The notes under the pieces: model-generated
Databases searched by the model: none
Told to the model about the DNA's origin: nothing
The model's input: only the letters and a program-made list of their open reading frames with translations
Source: Harmothoe impar
Lineage: Eukaryota > Annelida > Polychaeta > Phyllodocida > Polynoidae
DNA: 64,000 nucleotides
Direction: 5' to 3'
NCBI GenBank assembly: GCA_947462335.1
Contig: OX381710.1
Location: forward strand, 26,257,772-26,321,771
Shown here: positions 13,806-26,310 of the stretch, piece by piece
Numbering within the stretch: the first letter of the stretch is position 1
Layout of the letters: every line of letters begins with the position of its first letter
Program-made: the position numbers and the translations under genes

Positions 13806-14685
13806 GGTGGGTCGCTACCCTTTGATTTCTTCAAATTCTAAAATCTATCAGAATGGGCCAATATTGCATAGCCAGATACATATATACCTTCCCTAAACTG
13901 TGTTAAAAATTTAGATTTTTTCAAACAAAATTGTGCATTTTGTAACACTTTGAAGGTTTGATTTAATGGTAACTGATAATATTTCAAATTTTTAGAAAAG
14001 TGCTAGTAAATTGCAGATATTTAATATTTAGAACACTATAGATGCTATGATATTGCTCGAAATAACCAAGGGTATAAATCAGGACAATTTTAGATATCGA
14101 TTTTTACCATTTTACCCATCATGCAGTGCCATATGTAATTAATTTAGTCATTTTTTGGCATTATTTTTCATTTTCAAAGGTCCAAAACCCTAAAAATATG
14201 CCTGGGACCCCCTATCAAAATTACTTCTATGTGCTAGCAAATGATCTGAACTATTTTCTGAGAGAGTTTAAAAAAATTCTGTTAATACTGAATACTATTT
14301 TTAGCCAATAAGGCTACACATAATGATGATTTCTTTGTATTCTTTCCCGAAACCCCATATTTTTACCCAGAATGCCATGGCCTAAAATTGTAAAATCATT
14401 TTTCCAGTAAAGGAGAACATATAGGCGTTTTACATGTGATGTTTTACATTTCTGCGCACAATGGTTGATATAAAAAAAAATCATGGAAGTTTTCACAATT
14501 TTTCTCATTTTCAGAAAAAATTAAAATACTTTAATTTTTCAAAATTCTATATCTAAAAAAGTAGTTCGGGACCCCCTATTTTTCTTTGCATTTTCCAATT
14601 CTATATAATTTGAACTGCCTGTAAAAAAAATTTTGCGAGATTCTGTTAACTTTCAGTGACTTTGACCCAAGGGTAGCGACCCACC
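13806..14685. mobile_element. TTAA-flanked 880-bp non-autonomous element
   Basis: Terminal inverted repeats GGTGGGTCGCTACCCTT (13,806 and, inverted, ending 14,685) match over 17 bp. TTAA flanks both ends (13,802-13,805; 14,686-14,689), the target duplication of piggyBac-type transposases. The interior is AT-rich with no long ORF, so it depends on a transposase supplied elsewhere. Confidence 0.75.
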
Positions 14686-15272
14686 TTAAGTTTGTACCGT
14701 ACTGTCTCTCGATACCGCACTCCTTAATTTAGTGGTAGGTCTTCACCCCTGCCGCTATTACAACTTCAATACAAGACATGCGCTCATTCAAAATCTGATC
14801 ATATATTTTAGGATGTAATAACGACAAATAAAGAGTCCAGTCTCCTCTAGCCCCGGCGCTTATACAAGACCGGCGCTCTATTGAAACCAGGCGGATTTAT
14901 CGAGATGGGACGGTGTGTGTGTGTGAGTATATTGGTGGGAGTGCGGGGAGTGTTGGACACGGTTGAGTTGGTGTCCGCTGCAGGCCATTGAGTAGGTAGG
15001 TGGGTGTGGCCTCACACCAGTCACACCACCTCTACTAGAACCCCCCCCCCCCCCCCAACCTATCACCCCCCTCCCCCCTCTCTCTCTCTAACAAACCGGG
15101 CTTGTGGGGTCAGGGTCTGGCAATAACTATACATTTTTAACACTGTTCATAATGTTGTTCCCTGACATAATGCCTGACATGAACAGCATCATTTTCTCAT
15201 ATCTGCCAATATGTCAATTTCTCACGCGCTGATTTCCTCGTCACGATGTTTCAGCCCAGGTCTTAGCCCTGT

Positions 15273-15520
15273 TTGTCTCTTAGTCTGCCATCTCTGTCCC
15301 ATACACCGCCCCCTGCCCTCCCCTCCTCTTCTTTTCTGGTAGTTGTTTCTCTTAATGTCCCGCTCTCCTCCTCCCCCGCCTCTCACTGCCTGTCTCTCTC
15401 TCCCTCTCTCTCTTCCCCTTCCTGCCCCCCCCCCTGTCTCTGTCTCTCTGTGTGCCTCTCTGTCTCCCTCTTCCTCTTCCTGTCCCGCTCCCTCTGTCTC
15501 TGTCTCTCTGTGTCTCTCTC
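15273..15520. repeat. Polypyrimidine (CT/CCT) low-complexity tract
   Basis: A long run of tctctctc/ccctcc/ctgtctctg motifs. Open frames across it encode Ser/Leu/Pro/Cys runs and are composition artefacts. A shorter CA microsatellite lies at about 15,859-15,880. Confidence 0.85.
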
Positions 15521-16934
15521 ACTTCACCAGTATCTATTCCATTGGGGGTGGTGGCATTTTGCAAAAGCAAAACTTAGAAAATACAGCAAGACCCCCCATC
15601 CCCAGCTAGTAATAAATTACTCGTCCCTTAATTAACTCTCCCTTACAGGTGATGTTAAACTCTCTCTCTCCCTGACGTGGTCAACTTGTTGTAGCCTGTC
15701 AGTCTCTCACTCTCTGTCCCTCATTGAAGTTATTCAGTTGTGTTCTCCCTGTTAGGGCTTAGGCCCTCTGCTATAGGCTGGATAACCATGTGCCCTGCTT
15801 GCTCCATGTATAACACAAACACACGCCGGTCACCCAGAGTTCAGACTAGTAGACCTCCACACACACACACACACACGCACACCTACCGACCTGACTGGTC
15901 ATACAGGCTACAGCCAGTCCAGGTAACCTCGGTGTTAGTTGTAACCTGATGTAATCATACCTCACTCGCCCTCTCCCAAACAACATCACGTAACATCTGT
16001 TGTGGTGATATGAGTGTGATTATGAGTCGCGCAGTTCTAGGAAGGGACAGACTGCCGCTGAGGTAAACACTGATGAGACAGGCCCCCCGAAAGGGCTTTG
16101 CACTGATGGACAAGCGATGAACGAGGTAGCTGTAGCAGGTGGTGGTGAGTGGTGAGTGGTGGTTTGGGGGGGGGGGGGCGTTTTAAGACCTATTATTATA
16201 CTTCTCCTCGTATAGTCTACCTAGTCCCACTTTTAATCAATAGTACCGAGCCATTTTCTAGGACACATTGCAGCGTCCCCTGATTTAAACCAGTTTAATT
16301 CAAAGTGCATGATGATTGTCAGTCAGTATAATATTAAAAGCTGGTATTGTAATACTGAGTAAATTTATATTAAGAGTATTACTATTATAATATCAGTAAA
16401 CGTAGCTGTTGACGTTGTCTCTTGTGACATCTGGCATTATTATTTGATTTATAAAGCAAGGTTGTAGACGCTAACAGTAACAATGGTAACTCATATGGTA
16501 ATACTAGCACTAAGTCAGTGGTGGTCATCAGTAGCCTATGAGTATGAGGCTATGTGTTTCAATAAAATAGCCCCCCCCCCCCCCCCCCCCCTCGCCCCTC
16601 ACCCTCAAGTCAACTCAAGGGTCCTACTACTAGGCTACCTGGAGACCCGCTGGAGACCCAATCAGTCAAGCATGAATCATGTGGATGCCTAATAAATTAT
16701 GACAATTAAAATATGATTTCAAATTGATAATCCTCTATAGAATAAATTATATTAAAAAACTATTGGAAGTTATGCGGTTCTAGCACACATGGCCTTCAAA
16801 GGCAACTATCTGCACCGGCGCTGGCCCAGACACTTCCCGGACCCGGTGCAAGGAAAAGCAGACATTCATGGCATCATGGCACTCGTGCAACGTGTGAAAA
16901 ATGAATGAAGTCAGAGAAGAAAATGTCAACTCAC

Positions 16935-17025
16935 CAATTAATTCTATTGTCACACCCTTGTCTTGTGGACGCTTTTCAAGCTGAATTGTTCATGTAAGTT
17001 GAGTGCTTGCTGTCCTTGTGTGTAT
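16935..17025 (-). other. FASN: Inferred FASN non-coding first exon (5' UTR)
   Basis: A strong donor (GTGAGT in minus orientation, just below 16935) lies at the right distance below a TATA-like box at 17051-17060. No ORF with a good start is present. The first coding exon, 9188-9423, needs an upstream donor because it begins with a good acceptor. A non-coding first exon here, followed by a ~7.5-kb first intron, is the simplest model. The 5' end (~17,025) is estimated from the TATA position only. Confidence 0.5.
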
Positions 17026-17039
17026 CTGAGTGGTTTCCG

Positions 17040-17320
17040 TGTGGCGTTGGCTTTAAATATGACACACGAAAGAAGGATGCTCTAAAATGCGGAGGTGGGG
17101 TGAGGCGATAGCGCCATGATCCGTCAGCCAATGAAGGATCCCGACACGGCCCGTCCCCGGAACGCCGACCAATCAGAGGCCGTGTAGTGGGGGTTAAGGC
17201 GGCACGTTATTTGCATGCGTAATGAGTGTGCCCACGTGGGTTTGTTTACAAACGTTGCGCCGAGTGCAGCCGCACCGAGACATCAGGAGAGGGGGAGGTG
17301 AGTTGGGATTGGCTGAGGGG
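17040..17320 (-). promoter_or_regulatory. Putative FASN promoter: TATA-like, SRE-like, CCAAT and E-box motifs
   Basis: In minus orientation, ATATTTAAAG is at 17051-17060 and TCACCCCAC at 17095-17103 (near-match to the sterol regulatory element of SREBP targets). CCAAT motifs lie at 17128-17132, 17169-17173 and (inverted) 17308-17312. A palindromic CACGTG E-box is at 17233-17238. The surroundings are GC-rich with several CpGs, unlike the AT-rich flanks. Vertebrate FASN promoters combine SREBP, NF-Y (CCAAT) and USF (E-box) sites, so the set makes sense here. Motif identity is seen; function is inferred. Confidence 0.5.
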
Positions 17321-17574
17321 AGGTCGGGGAATGGTCGTCACAGGCTGTCAGGCGACGAGAGGGGGTTATTTTTCTATTTGTTGTGCTCATTGACCGGTTC
17401 GGCTGAGTGCAGCGGTACGTAGGCCTACACCCTATACCAGTAGGCCTATAGTGCATATAAATCTGGGCCTTTGCTTTGCCTCTGGGTCCTTAAATAATTT
17501 GGCCTAGCCTATAGGCCCCCCTACTGTACACATTCACCATCGACAGGCCAATGACTATGTAGGTAAGGGAGTGA

Positions 17575-17850
17575 TCAGGGGGGGGGGGGGGGGGGGGTTC
17601 CGCGCAAAGCATGCGAAATTTTTTTCACCCCCCCCCGGTTAACGGGTCGAAATTTCCCCCCACCCCCTACGGGTCGGAAATCGGCGCGCGCGCGGGCCCT
17701 TTGAAGCATAGTAACGTGCGGGCTTTTTGGCCCAAAACAGGTTACTTTTTTTTTACCCCCCCCCAAGAGGGGTCCAAATTTTTTACACCCCCCCCCCGGT
17801 CAAGGGGTCCAATTTTTTTTCTTCTTCTTTTTTTCCTTTTTTTTTTTTGC
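17575..17850. repeat. G/C-run repeat family, copy 1
   Basis: Alternating long G or C runs with cgggtcg, ccctttgaagcatagtaacg and ggggtcc phrases. A diverged same-orientation relative is at 27,530-27,765 (ccctttgagctatagtaatg). No terminal repeats or target duplications were resolved. Confidence 0.5.
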
Positions 17851-18484
17851 CAGTGACCAAATGGTTGAGTAAATGTGGATCTTTGGCAAACTAAATCCAT
17901 GTCTCAGCGATCAATACGTTATGGATTAATAGCAAACGTAAATATGCATATTTTCCCTGACTCATTGGATCAGCAACATTATAAGCTTTAATTTGATACC
18001 AAATATGCCCATATTTTCCCATTTGTAATCATGTTTTTCACTGAAAATTGCAAAACAAAAATATATTATTTGGAGTGGCCTAATTGTGACCCAGTTTCTG
18101 GACACGAGATATTGACTGGGTGCTATTTCTCCACATAATATGGACGTCCACATTATGCTGTTCCTACATCCAAACCATTGTGCCAGGCTTTTTAAGTTTA
18201 TATAACACCTGAGTTATATTTAGAATCACCCAAACAGAATCCCTCACATGCAGGCATATCCTAACCCTGTGAGCCTGTATTCGCCAGTAAAGAACCCCAT
18301 GTATAAAGGCTCAGGCAACCATAATATAGTTTGCTGGTTGTTCCTTTCCAGCAGTCCTCTGATCAAGACAAGTTGCACTGGTGTGACCAGCAGTTGGACT
18401 GTGCCAGTGGTATAGTATTGAGTAGTATTATTGATACCCACCAGTGTGCTGACTGCCACCAGTGTGTCCACAGAAAGTAGTATA

Positions 18485-18664
18485 CCGTATTCGACCTAAT
18501 AAGCGCCCACCCCCTAATAAGCGCCCCCCCCCCTTTTTGGGGCATTTATAGACTGGAACAAAGGCTCAAAGTTCACGATTTTATAGACAATTAAACTCTT
18601 AAGTACTAAAACGCCATAAAAATAATTTTATAAGCGCCCTGGGCGCTTATTACGTCGAATACGG
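18485..18664. mobile_element. TA-flanked MITE with CCGTATTCGAC ends, 180 bp
   Basis: Inverted ends CCGTATTCGACCTAATAAGC and CCGTATTCGACGTAATAAGC, with TA on both sides. A second member with the same ends is at 50,495-50,816, inside a cadherin intron. No ORF. Confidence 0.8.
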
Positions 18665-19171
18665 TACTCCCGTTTGATATTAGACCACATGCTATCAATT
18701 TGGGTAAAATATAACATCTGTAGGCCTACACAATGATACCATGCATTGTTAAATGTATATACCTAGAAACCAATGTGTAATCATCAAATCTAAGAGGATA
18801 CTATTGTTTTATTATCCTTTTATAGACCTTTTTTCAATATGAAAAGTTTATTGATCGTTCCACTACATATTAAAGTGATAAAATGTAGAATCAATTAGTT
18901 GGTACCAGTTTTGCTAGTTTAATTCCAAGCAAAGCCTGATTTATGGTTCTACCACAGCGGTGGGCAGCTGGGCAGGGTGATCCCATTGACACCTATGTTA
19001 ACCAAAACGAGGCACTGGGCAGGTGATCTGACAGATCACTGCCCAGTGACTTTTTTTGTTTGGGTGGGACAGAATTCTGTGTCAATATAAGGTTATGTCC
19101 AAATTATTATGGTATAAATTATCATAAAATTGCTTTGGTAGAACCCTGATCACCCCCTCAGTGTCGGGTTT

Positions 19172-19225
19172 GGGCCTAGGATCACTGCCCTCGGCCTACG
19201 GCCTCGGGCAGTGATCCCACGGCCC
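19172..19225. repeat. Small hairpin
   Basis: gatcactgccctcggcc and ggcctcgggcagtgatc pair with two mismatches around a 3-nt turn, extended by gggcc/ggccc. There are many related cactgcccag phrases at 18,960-19,050. Function unknown. Confidence 0.45.
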
Positions 19226-22200
19226 AACCCCTCCACATCGGGAATGATCAGTTAGTCCCCCTACTGAAGTAGTCTGGCCAGGGACAGCATGATCACATGG
19301 TCCCACTGCTCCCTTCACCCATACACTGTAAAAAATATGCATATAATTTAAACACTTTTACCCAAACATATTGATGGCAAGATCTAAAAGTTGTTCATAT
19401 CTTTAGCTGTGGTTAGAGGGAAGTTTGTGCCCTCATTATAGCGAGGTTTTCCTGTCCATGTAATGTAATGGCTACAATTGAAGCTGCATGCATGACCAGC
19501 GTGACTAACTGTAACCTCAGAGACATTTCCCCTGCCGCATTCAGGTGGACGGCTATACCCCCCCCCCCCTCTCCCCTCCTCCACCTACCCGTCCATTCCC
19601 CCCTCCGCCAATTTTGACCCAAACCAGTTTCCACATTTCTGTGTTCAGTGGATTGGAGAGGCCGCCTGTTGTAGATGTGATGTGATTCTGACAGTTGACA
19701 GCGGGAAGAACTCTGGATATTTACAGCAATAAAAATAGTACATGTATACACATATGTCTATAGCCTATATTTAATCATGTTCTATGTATATTATATCCAA
19801 TGATTACAATAACGTGTCCCGAAAATGGTCTATTGCTCTGCCTCTATTAAACGTATTTTAAAGTGCATTTTGCCAGAAAATCGTAATTACATACATACAT
19901 GTACATTTGTATATGATCAACCAGGAAATAGTTTGTACAATTTGACTAGGTAACAAACCCCTGCATGGTTCTGGATAGTCGATACTTTAGGTCGCACATT
20001 TATTGGTGAATGCTTCGACCCAGCTTTGTATCAACATTGTGTAAGATCATAGATGGTGGTGCAGAGGGGTACCCCCTGAGGTCGGAAAGTCGCCAAAATT
20101 AAGGGGTCCAGGTCACAAAGTCACTTTTTTGGACCCTTTATCCTATTGTCCTTTTTGTCCAAAAGTCGCTAGGTCGCTTTTATTATTGCCTAAGGTCGAA
20201 ATTCGCCTCCTAAACGGCCCAGGTGGCGAGGTCGCTTTTGACCCATCTGCAGCCACATAGATGTCTGGACAAAACAGACATATTACACCATAACAGGTCA
20301 AATGGGGGTCTGTAGACGGCCCAGTAAACCAGAAAGCATAGGCTATATGTAACCACAGATAGGGACAGTCTGTCACTGTCAGTGCACGATGGGTTATCAG
20401 CTACGTTATAGCACTGCATGTGGTGGTAACGTGATCCTCATGATCATATATCTAGCACCTGTGCTACATGCACTGAGCACACCCCACAGGCATGCAAGCC
20501 CGTGCTATTTATTGAAACAGGGTGCAGGGGTGCAATTTCAATTTACATTTTTCCGAGCATTTTGAAAATGAACCTGCTCCTTCAAACATTTTGGCTAAAA
20601 ACTCCTATTTAGACATACTATTTTGAAGAAAATTGCTTAGGGAGATTTTGGTGAAAATAGACCTTTCTTTTGGGTTGAAAACTTGGCAGATTTTAGTCTA
20701 TTTTTATCACTCAATTTCTTCTCAGTTTTATTGGTATATATTTTTTAAATAGTGGTCTTGGAGTCACCACAACATATCCCATATTATGTATTCAGAAGAT
20801 GCGGGATGTCAAGGCATAACGAAAGGGTACTCCATATTTGCGATTCAAGTGCACCGTGGAAACAGCCACTCCCCCCACTTTAAAAAAATATCGTAGCACC
20901 GATGCCTGTGATAGAATCATCCCTTGGAATTGTACGAATTGTCTGTTTTCCTATATTGTCCATAAAGTAGGGCTAAATCACCAATGCTTTTGTCCATTGA
21001 AATTGTCCAGTTTTAAAATTGTCCATTTCCCCAGATTGTCCATAAAATTGGGCAAAATTGTCTAGTCCGTTGTTTTCCAAAAACGTAACGTCTAGGTCTA
21101 CTTTAACATAGAAAATGTATTTCTTACCTATTCAATAATTGAACAAAACCAGGAGGAGCAAAAAAACCTGAGCATTTAGGAGAACGCATATACATACGCT
21201 CAAAAGTGTAATCATCATATCATGCCCTCACTATCTTGCACTATCTGCACCCCTCCCCCACCCCCACCTGTGGGTGCCTGGACCAGGATCCAGGACCTCC
21301 ATCCTCCATATAGATTAGTACCCATGGTCATGTTGTCGTGATAATAGCCTCCGCTGACCACCATAAAGCTCTCATTCTAAGACATCATGATGTGTCATTG
21401 GCCATACTCAGTGAATAATAACCTGAGAGGGGGTTTGGTGATAACCATCATGTGCGCACATAAAGAAAGAAGTATCAAAAACGGGCTGTGCTTTTTGCCA
21501 GTCTAGGGGTATCTCGCCAAAAGGTGTGTGATTTTTGCCTTATTATGAGGCTGTCTGCCAAAGAATACACGTTCCTTTTTCCCCCAAATATATGCGGGGT
21601 ATCGCGTCAAAAGGTGGTGCATACACTGAAAGCCAGTTAAGGTTGTCACTGGTGATGACTTTGGGGCGATTACTGTGCTGGTGTCGAGAGCACGTACCCC
21701 CTCGTCATTAGGGTCGTCACTGAGGGCAGTACGGCCCTATCCCCGCACTCTCAGGACTTTTAGACACCATCTCCGTGAGAGAAAACGCAGATAAAGGGTC
21801 ATACCTCTGAAACTATGCTTGTCAGCATTTTCCAAGAAAACGGTGTTTTTTTCCCAGTAGAAAAAAATTGGCAAAAGGGTGTGTTTTTCACATTGTAATT
21901 GTATAGACAGTAACAATGTGTTTTTTTATTCTTAAATACTATATATGTCATGTCTTTTAGTGTCTCCTTAACATAAGTTACCTATGGATATCCTATGAAT
22001 ATTGGTTTGGCATCAAATTCACCCCAATATAAAACATATTATTTGTTACTGAGGGTGAAGTTCTAACACTGTTACACATGTCAGCGTTTTTCTGAAAAAG
22101 GGGTACTTTTAGGCCTCCCAAAATCAGTGGTTTTGCCATAAAAAGGGGTAGTTTTTCACTCAGAAATCAGTGGAAAGGGGGCATATTTGAAATCCATTAA

Positions 22201-23435
22201 CGAGGATAGTGTCAATTTTGCACTGGGAGTGCGGGGACCGGGCAGTACGCTGTTATACTTTCTGTGCTTAAAGTGTCATGGTCCGTTTCTTTTGTCCATA
22301 ATATATTAGATCCTACTTGAATGTGTTGCCAATTATTAGTACGATATAATATTTGGCGGAAAGGGCACAAAGCAATGTCATCTAAGGGCGATCAAAGCCC
22401 AATTAGAGGGTCTGATGTTGCCTAGATATATTGTCTTACAGTGTAATTTTAGTAGGGGAATTATATCGTGCACTCTAAAAGTAATAAATCGACAAACTCT
22501 AGGGAATGCAATAAAATAGAGTATATAGGTACCACATGACGCACCTCCATATAGAACACTCTGGTTCATTTTAACGCAATTAATTTTTGGGCCCTAATCA
22601 TCGGACCACATCACTTTGAGGAAAATGCTCCAGAATTGACCGAAGTGACCCATTTTCTTTTCTATTTATTTGCATATGTCCTATCTCTCTTTCTCTCTCT
22701 CTCTATATATATAATATGCATATATGCACAATTTGAACTTAAGGTAAGTGGAAAAAGTCTTTTTGTGCAAATCCTTGGGGCAATAAAGTACCCTTGTTCA
22801 ATTCGTGTAGGCTATATATACGCTTGTTATAGAGAAGAAAATATACTTATTGAAAACTTTATCCTGCGCTAGACGGGACCTTCTGCTGTCTTTTTTGAGA
22901 ACCTATGCTAAAAATGGGTTGTTCCGAGACTCCAGAGCATGGTCTAGTGCGTAGTAGCCGGGTTTCACTCACATCCTCCTGCTCATATCATACATTACGT
23001 AGTCGCACTAGGAAAGCAGTGAGAGTGATATAAAGGATAAGCTTCTCCAGTACCGCCAGTTGATAAAGCACTATCGCCGCTGCTTTATCCCGGACACATA
23101 TATCCTGGTTACACAGCCGATAGAGCAGGTAGCTATTACATAAGGTGATACACTGTCCTGGTTATTACATGAGCTATGTCCGTGACCAGGTCCGTGACCA
23201 CTCACTAGGATGTCTTGGTATCGGGGATGTGGAGACCAAAAACAATAATACACCTTTTACGATGCAGAAATCAGGAAAACCCAGGCACTGCTTAATAACA
23301 AAATTCCAAACAGAAAATTCTAATAGTTTCACAACTATGTATAAACGAACACCAAAATTCACTCTGCTACTTTCTGTAATATTTTTCAGAAATTCTATAA
23401 GTTGAACACTGTGATTGTAATTTTGTCTAGAATTG

Positions 23436-24493
23436 TAGGCCTCCCACCACCACCCGGACCACCTTAAAGGAATTTTAAAGGAATCTTTTCCCTGAAGATA
23501 AAGGAATTTTAAAGGAATTCTAAAGGAATATCTGTCAGAATAAAGGAAATGAAATGCAATATTTACTGACATTAAAGCATGTAATTTTGATCATAGTATT
23601 GTTATTGCAAGGATTTGGCATGTAAGGGTAGACAATTTCAATTTATTAATGAATCTGACCTGGACATTGTTTTTAAAAAATCTATAGAATAGTCTGCAGA
23701 ATTTTACGAGTCACAGACATCCTCAATGCTTGCACAGTTTTGAAGGGGCATTCTGGTGCATTTTGGCACAAAACATATTAAAGCTCAGTATCTATCCTCG
23801 GTGATTGGGACTGGAACCTTGTTTTCAGAGGTAAAGTTTTAAGCGCTTTGAAAAATTCAGACTTAACATGGTGTATGCTGGTGTATTTTGGCAAAGAAGT
23901 TTAATCCCCATATTTGTCTCCTTTACGACTGTAGCTGGATCTGGATTCCTTGACTTGAAATGGTGCAATTTTGGGACCCTATCTATTTAGGCAGAGATCA
24001 GTTTCTCCCCGGCCTTAAATACTGGGTCGGATTGGATCTGGACAAATCACAAGAATGACCAATTTGAAAAGAAATAAAACTATGAAATGTGAGGAGTGAC
24101 TGTGTATGAGATATACAGATAGCCATGATTATTCTCTCACCTGTATGGGCTATCATTGTAATCACTGTGTCTGTATCCAGAAAATGTGGAAAATCTAGAC
24201 TTGAAATGGGGCATTCTGGTGCATTATGACAGAAAATATATTAAGGGCTGTATTATCCTTTATGAGTGAGGCTGGAACCTTGTTTATGGCAGTGGAGCTT
24301 TTTGAAAAATCTGGAAATTTAGACTTGAAATGGTGCCATTTGGTGAATTTTTAGTAAGATATCTGTGATGTAATTATGGGATTTGACCATTTTAAAGGAA
24401 ATAAAGGAATGTTCAAGCCACTTAAAGGAATAAAGGAATCATACCCAGTTTAAAGGAATTTTAAAGGAATAAAGGAGTCGGTGGGAGGCCTGG
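23436..24493. mobile_element. 1.06-kb inverted-repeat element with AATTG target duplication
   Basis: Ends TAGGCCTCCCAC (23,436) and GTGGGAGGCCTGG (to 24,493) are inverted. AATTG flanks both sides (23,431-23,435; 24,494-24,498). The subterminal regions carry many taaaggaat motifs and the interior repeats gacttgaaatggtgc-like phrases. No transposase ORF; non-autonomous. Confidence 0.65.
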
Positions 24494-24907
24494 AATTGCG
24501 ATAGAGCTATATTTACAAATACCAATGAAAACTCATAGAGTAACACAAAGCCATCATTTTAAAAACAGTTATTTAATACTGTAGTGGATATCTATATTAA
24601 CGATATTACATAGATCTATACATGATTCTGTGTCAGACTGTTCCTCTGCGGTCAATTTGAGTTGGGCTAGTCCTCATTCATAGACATATTCATGTAAATA
24701 ATTATATAGTATCTGGTTCTGCCTTAGTTCATCCTACACCTCTATGGCTTTTTAACACTAATAAATGCATCTAGGTTATACGTTTAGACACGCGTCAACC
24801 ACAGTCATACACATTTGGTTAAATTCTAAAAGCTTGCATTGGATTAGAAACCCTTTCATCGCATGATATTTGCTAGTTTTCTTGATTTAAATTTATATCC
24901 CTTATAC

Positions 24908-25135
24908 CAGGCATGGGATTCGGTTTTGAAGAAAAATCCAAAAAGCAGCCAAAAGATGTGATCTGCGGGGAATTTTGTATGATTTGCATGGCATAAATCC
25001 CTCTAGAGACAAAGACCCCCCCCCCCCTATTAATGTTAAAATAGTTTTTCACTGGATCTGCACAAATCACAGGGATGACTTTTTTGGCCTTAAAAATCCG
25101 GAAATCCGGATAAATCCGGAAGAATCCCATGCCTG
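24908..25135. mobile_element. 228-bp MITE with 6-bp target duplication TTATAC
   Basis: Terminal inverted repeats CAGGCATGGGATTC (24,908-24,921; inverted at 25,122-25,135). TTATAC is duplicated exactly at 24,902-24,907 and 25,136-25,141. Internal aaatccgg repeats near the right end. No ORF. Confidence 0.8.
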
Positions 25136-25494
25136 TTATACACTCTGTTTTATTAATCCAATCTAGTTGCACTGTGCAGTACAAAACACATGATTTCTAT
25201 TAGCTTGTATGTGCAGTGCACCTCATGCATGTATACTTCTGGAAGCGGACCTCATATCATATTCTTATCTTGATGTGCTTATCCATATCTGATATCTCAT
25301 ACAAGTGCTTACAAGTCATCACATTGTTATATTACAATACGTATGGTACCTTAGCCAAAAATCTTTAATTGTACTCACACGGTCTACATGTATACGTATC
25401 TGACAATACAATATGTACCTTCTTTTTCATGATTCTCAATGACACTGTCAACACTGTCATATATTATAATTTACGCCGTGGGAAGTTACTTTAC

Positions 25495-26032
25495 CATTGG
25501 GGTAGGAAATCTACATCCATAGTGAGATATTGCGCCTTCAGGCCAGGGTTGTGGTGATATCTACAGTATCATGATGTAGATAGGTCCATTATGCGTTTGG
25601 ATCTGAAATGGTGTTAACGCAAGGTGATTAGCATGCAATCTATCAGGAAATATTTTGAGATATTTTCACTAGAATCCGTTTTAGTTACCTCCTGTTATGT
25701 GTTTATCTAAAGAAAAGCAATAGCAATGAATGAGAACTGATTAAGACGTAAACGATAGCCTTAGACCATTGGGTCTCGGACTCTAATGTAACAATCAACA
25801 ATTGCATTTGATGAGAACAACAACGTAGAACATCAGAGGGACGTTAAGAAATTACTCACATCCTATTGGAATTTACCACTGTTGGAAAAGCTGATACAAG
25901 GCTCCTGGCATTAATTCCTGTGTCTGCCACATGAGGCGCCACTATTAGGGTTATGGTGCCATTATAAAATCTACTTGGATGGGTGTCTTTGTTGGGGTGT
26001 GCCTTGGTCAAAGAATAGCTGGAAGCCTGCGT
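25495..26032 (-). CDS. Two candidate distal exons of the cadherin tail, low confidence
   Basis: Candidate 25,860-26,032 has a good donor (GTGAGT) and acceptor (tttgacacag). It reads TQTQASSYSLTKAHPNK... to ...VVNSNR, ending in phase 2. Candidate 25,495-25,560 starts in the matching phase and reads YHHNPGLKAQYLTMDVDFLPQ with donor GTAAAG. They join each other, but the first needs a phase-0 upstream exon, whereas cadherin exon 27,009-27,141 ends in phase 1. An exon would be missing between them, or they belong to another transcript. Confidence 0.3.
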
Positions 26033-26310
26033 CTGTGTCAAAGAAGCAGCACTCGTATATCACACAAGCATTTTTGTGGCACATCACATCAAATTAGCGA
26101 CTGAAGCATATCCAGCTAGCGAAAACAACGTTTTCTGCACATTCATAGTAAACGTTTTTATCTCTTTTTTAAAGTCAAACGTTTGTACAAAAACGCGATT
26201 TTAAAATTCATTTGATGACTAGAAAAACATTAACTTGACGCTCTTTATTTTTAAACGTTCATAAAAATCCCTGGGGTACAGTGTAAGCTTATTTTAAAAC
26301 TTTTGTAGTA

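Larger units (their letters stand above)
9424..16934 (-). other. Inferred FASN intron 1, repeat-rich, no gene seen
   Basis: About 7.5 kb without a convincing coding exon. It contains poly-C runs (10,242-10,260; 12,548-12,562; 16,571-16,590), a polypyrimidine stretch at 15,273-15,520, a CA microsatellite near 15,860 and two inverted-repeat elements listed separately. ORFs here are short and low-complexity. Confidence 0.5.
17321..25494. other. Intergenic region, no gene recognised
   Basis: Between the FASN promoter and the possible 3' exons of the cadherin gene. It contains the elements listed at 17,575, 18,485, 19,172, 23,436 and 24,908. No ORF shows domain-like sequence or good splice sites. 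20,040-20,250 (gtcgccaaaatt / gtcgctaggtcgc motifs) and 21,480-22,190 (repeated ccaaaaggtgtg-like phrases) look like old diverged repeats. Confidence 0.6.

Noticed and set aside
15273..15635. ORFs rich in Ser/Leu/Pro
   Set aside because: Pure polypyrimidine low-complexity sequence.
17221..17422. Plus-strand ORF starting at the CpG-rich promoter as a divergent gene
   Set aside because: Short, compositionally biased, no donor or domain; more likely promoter sequence.
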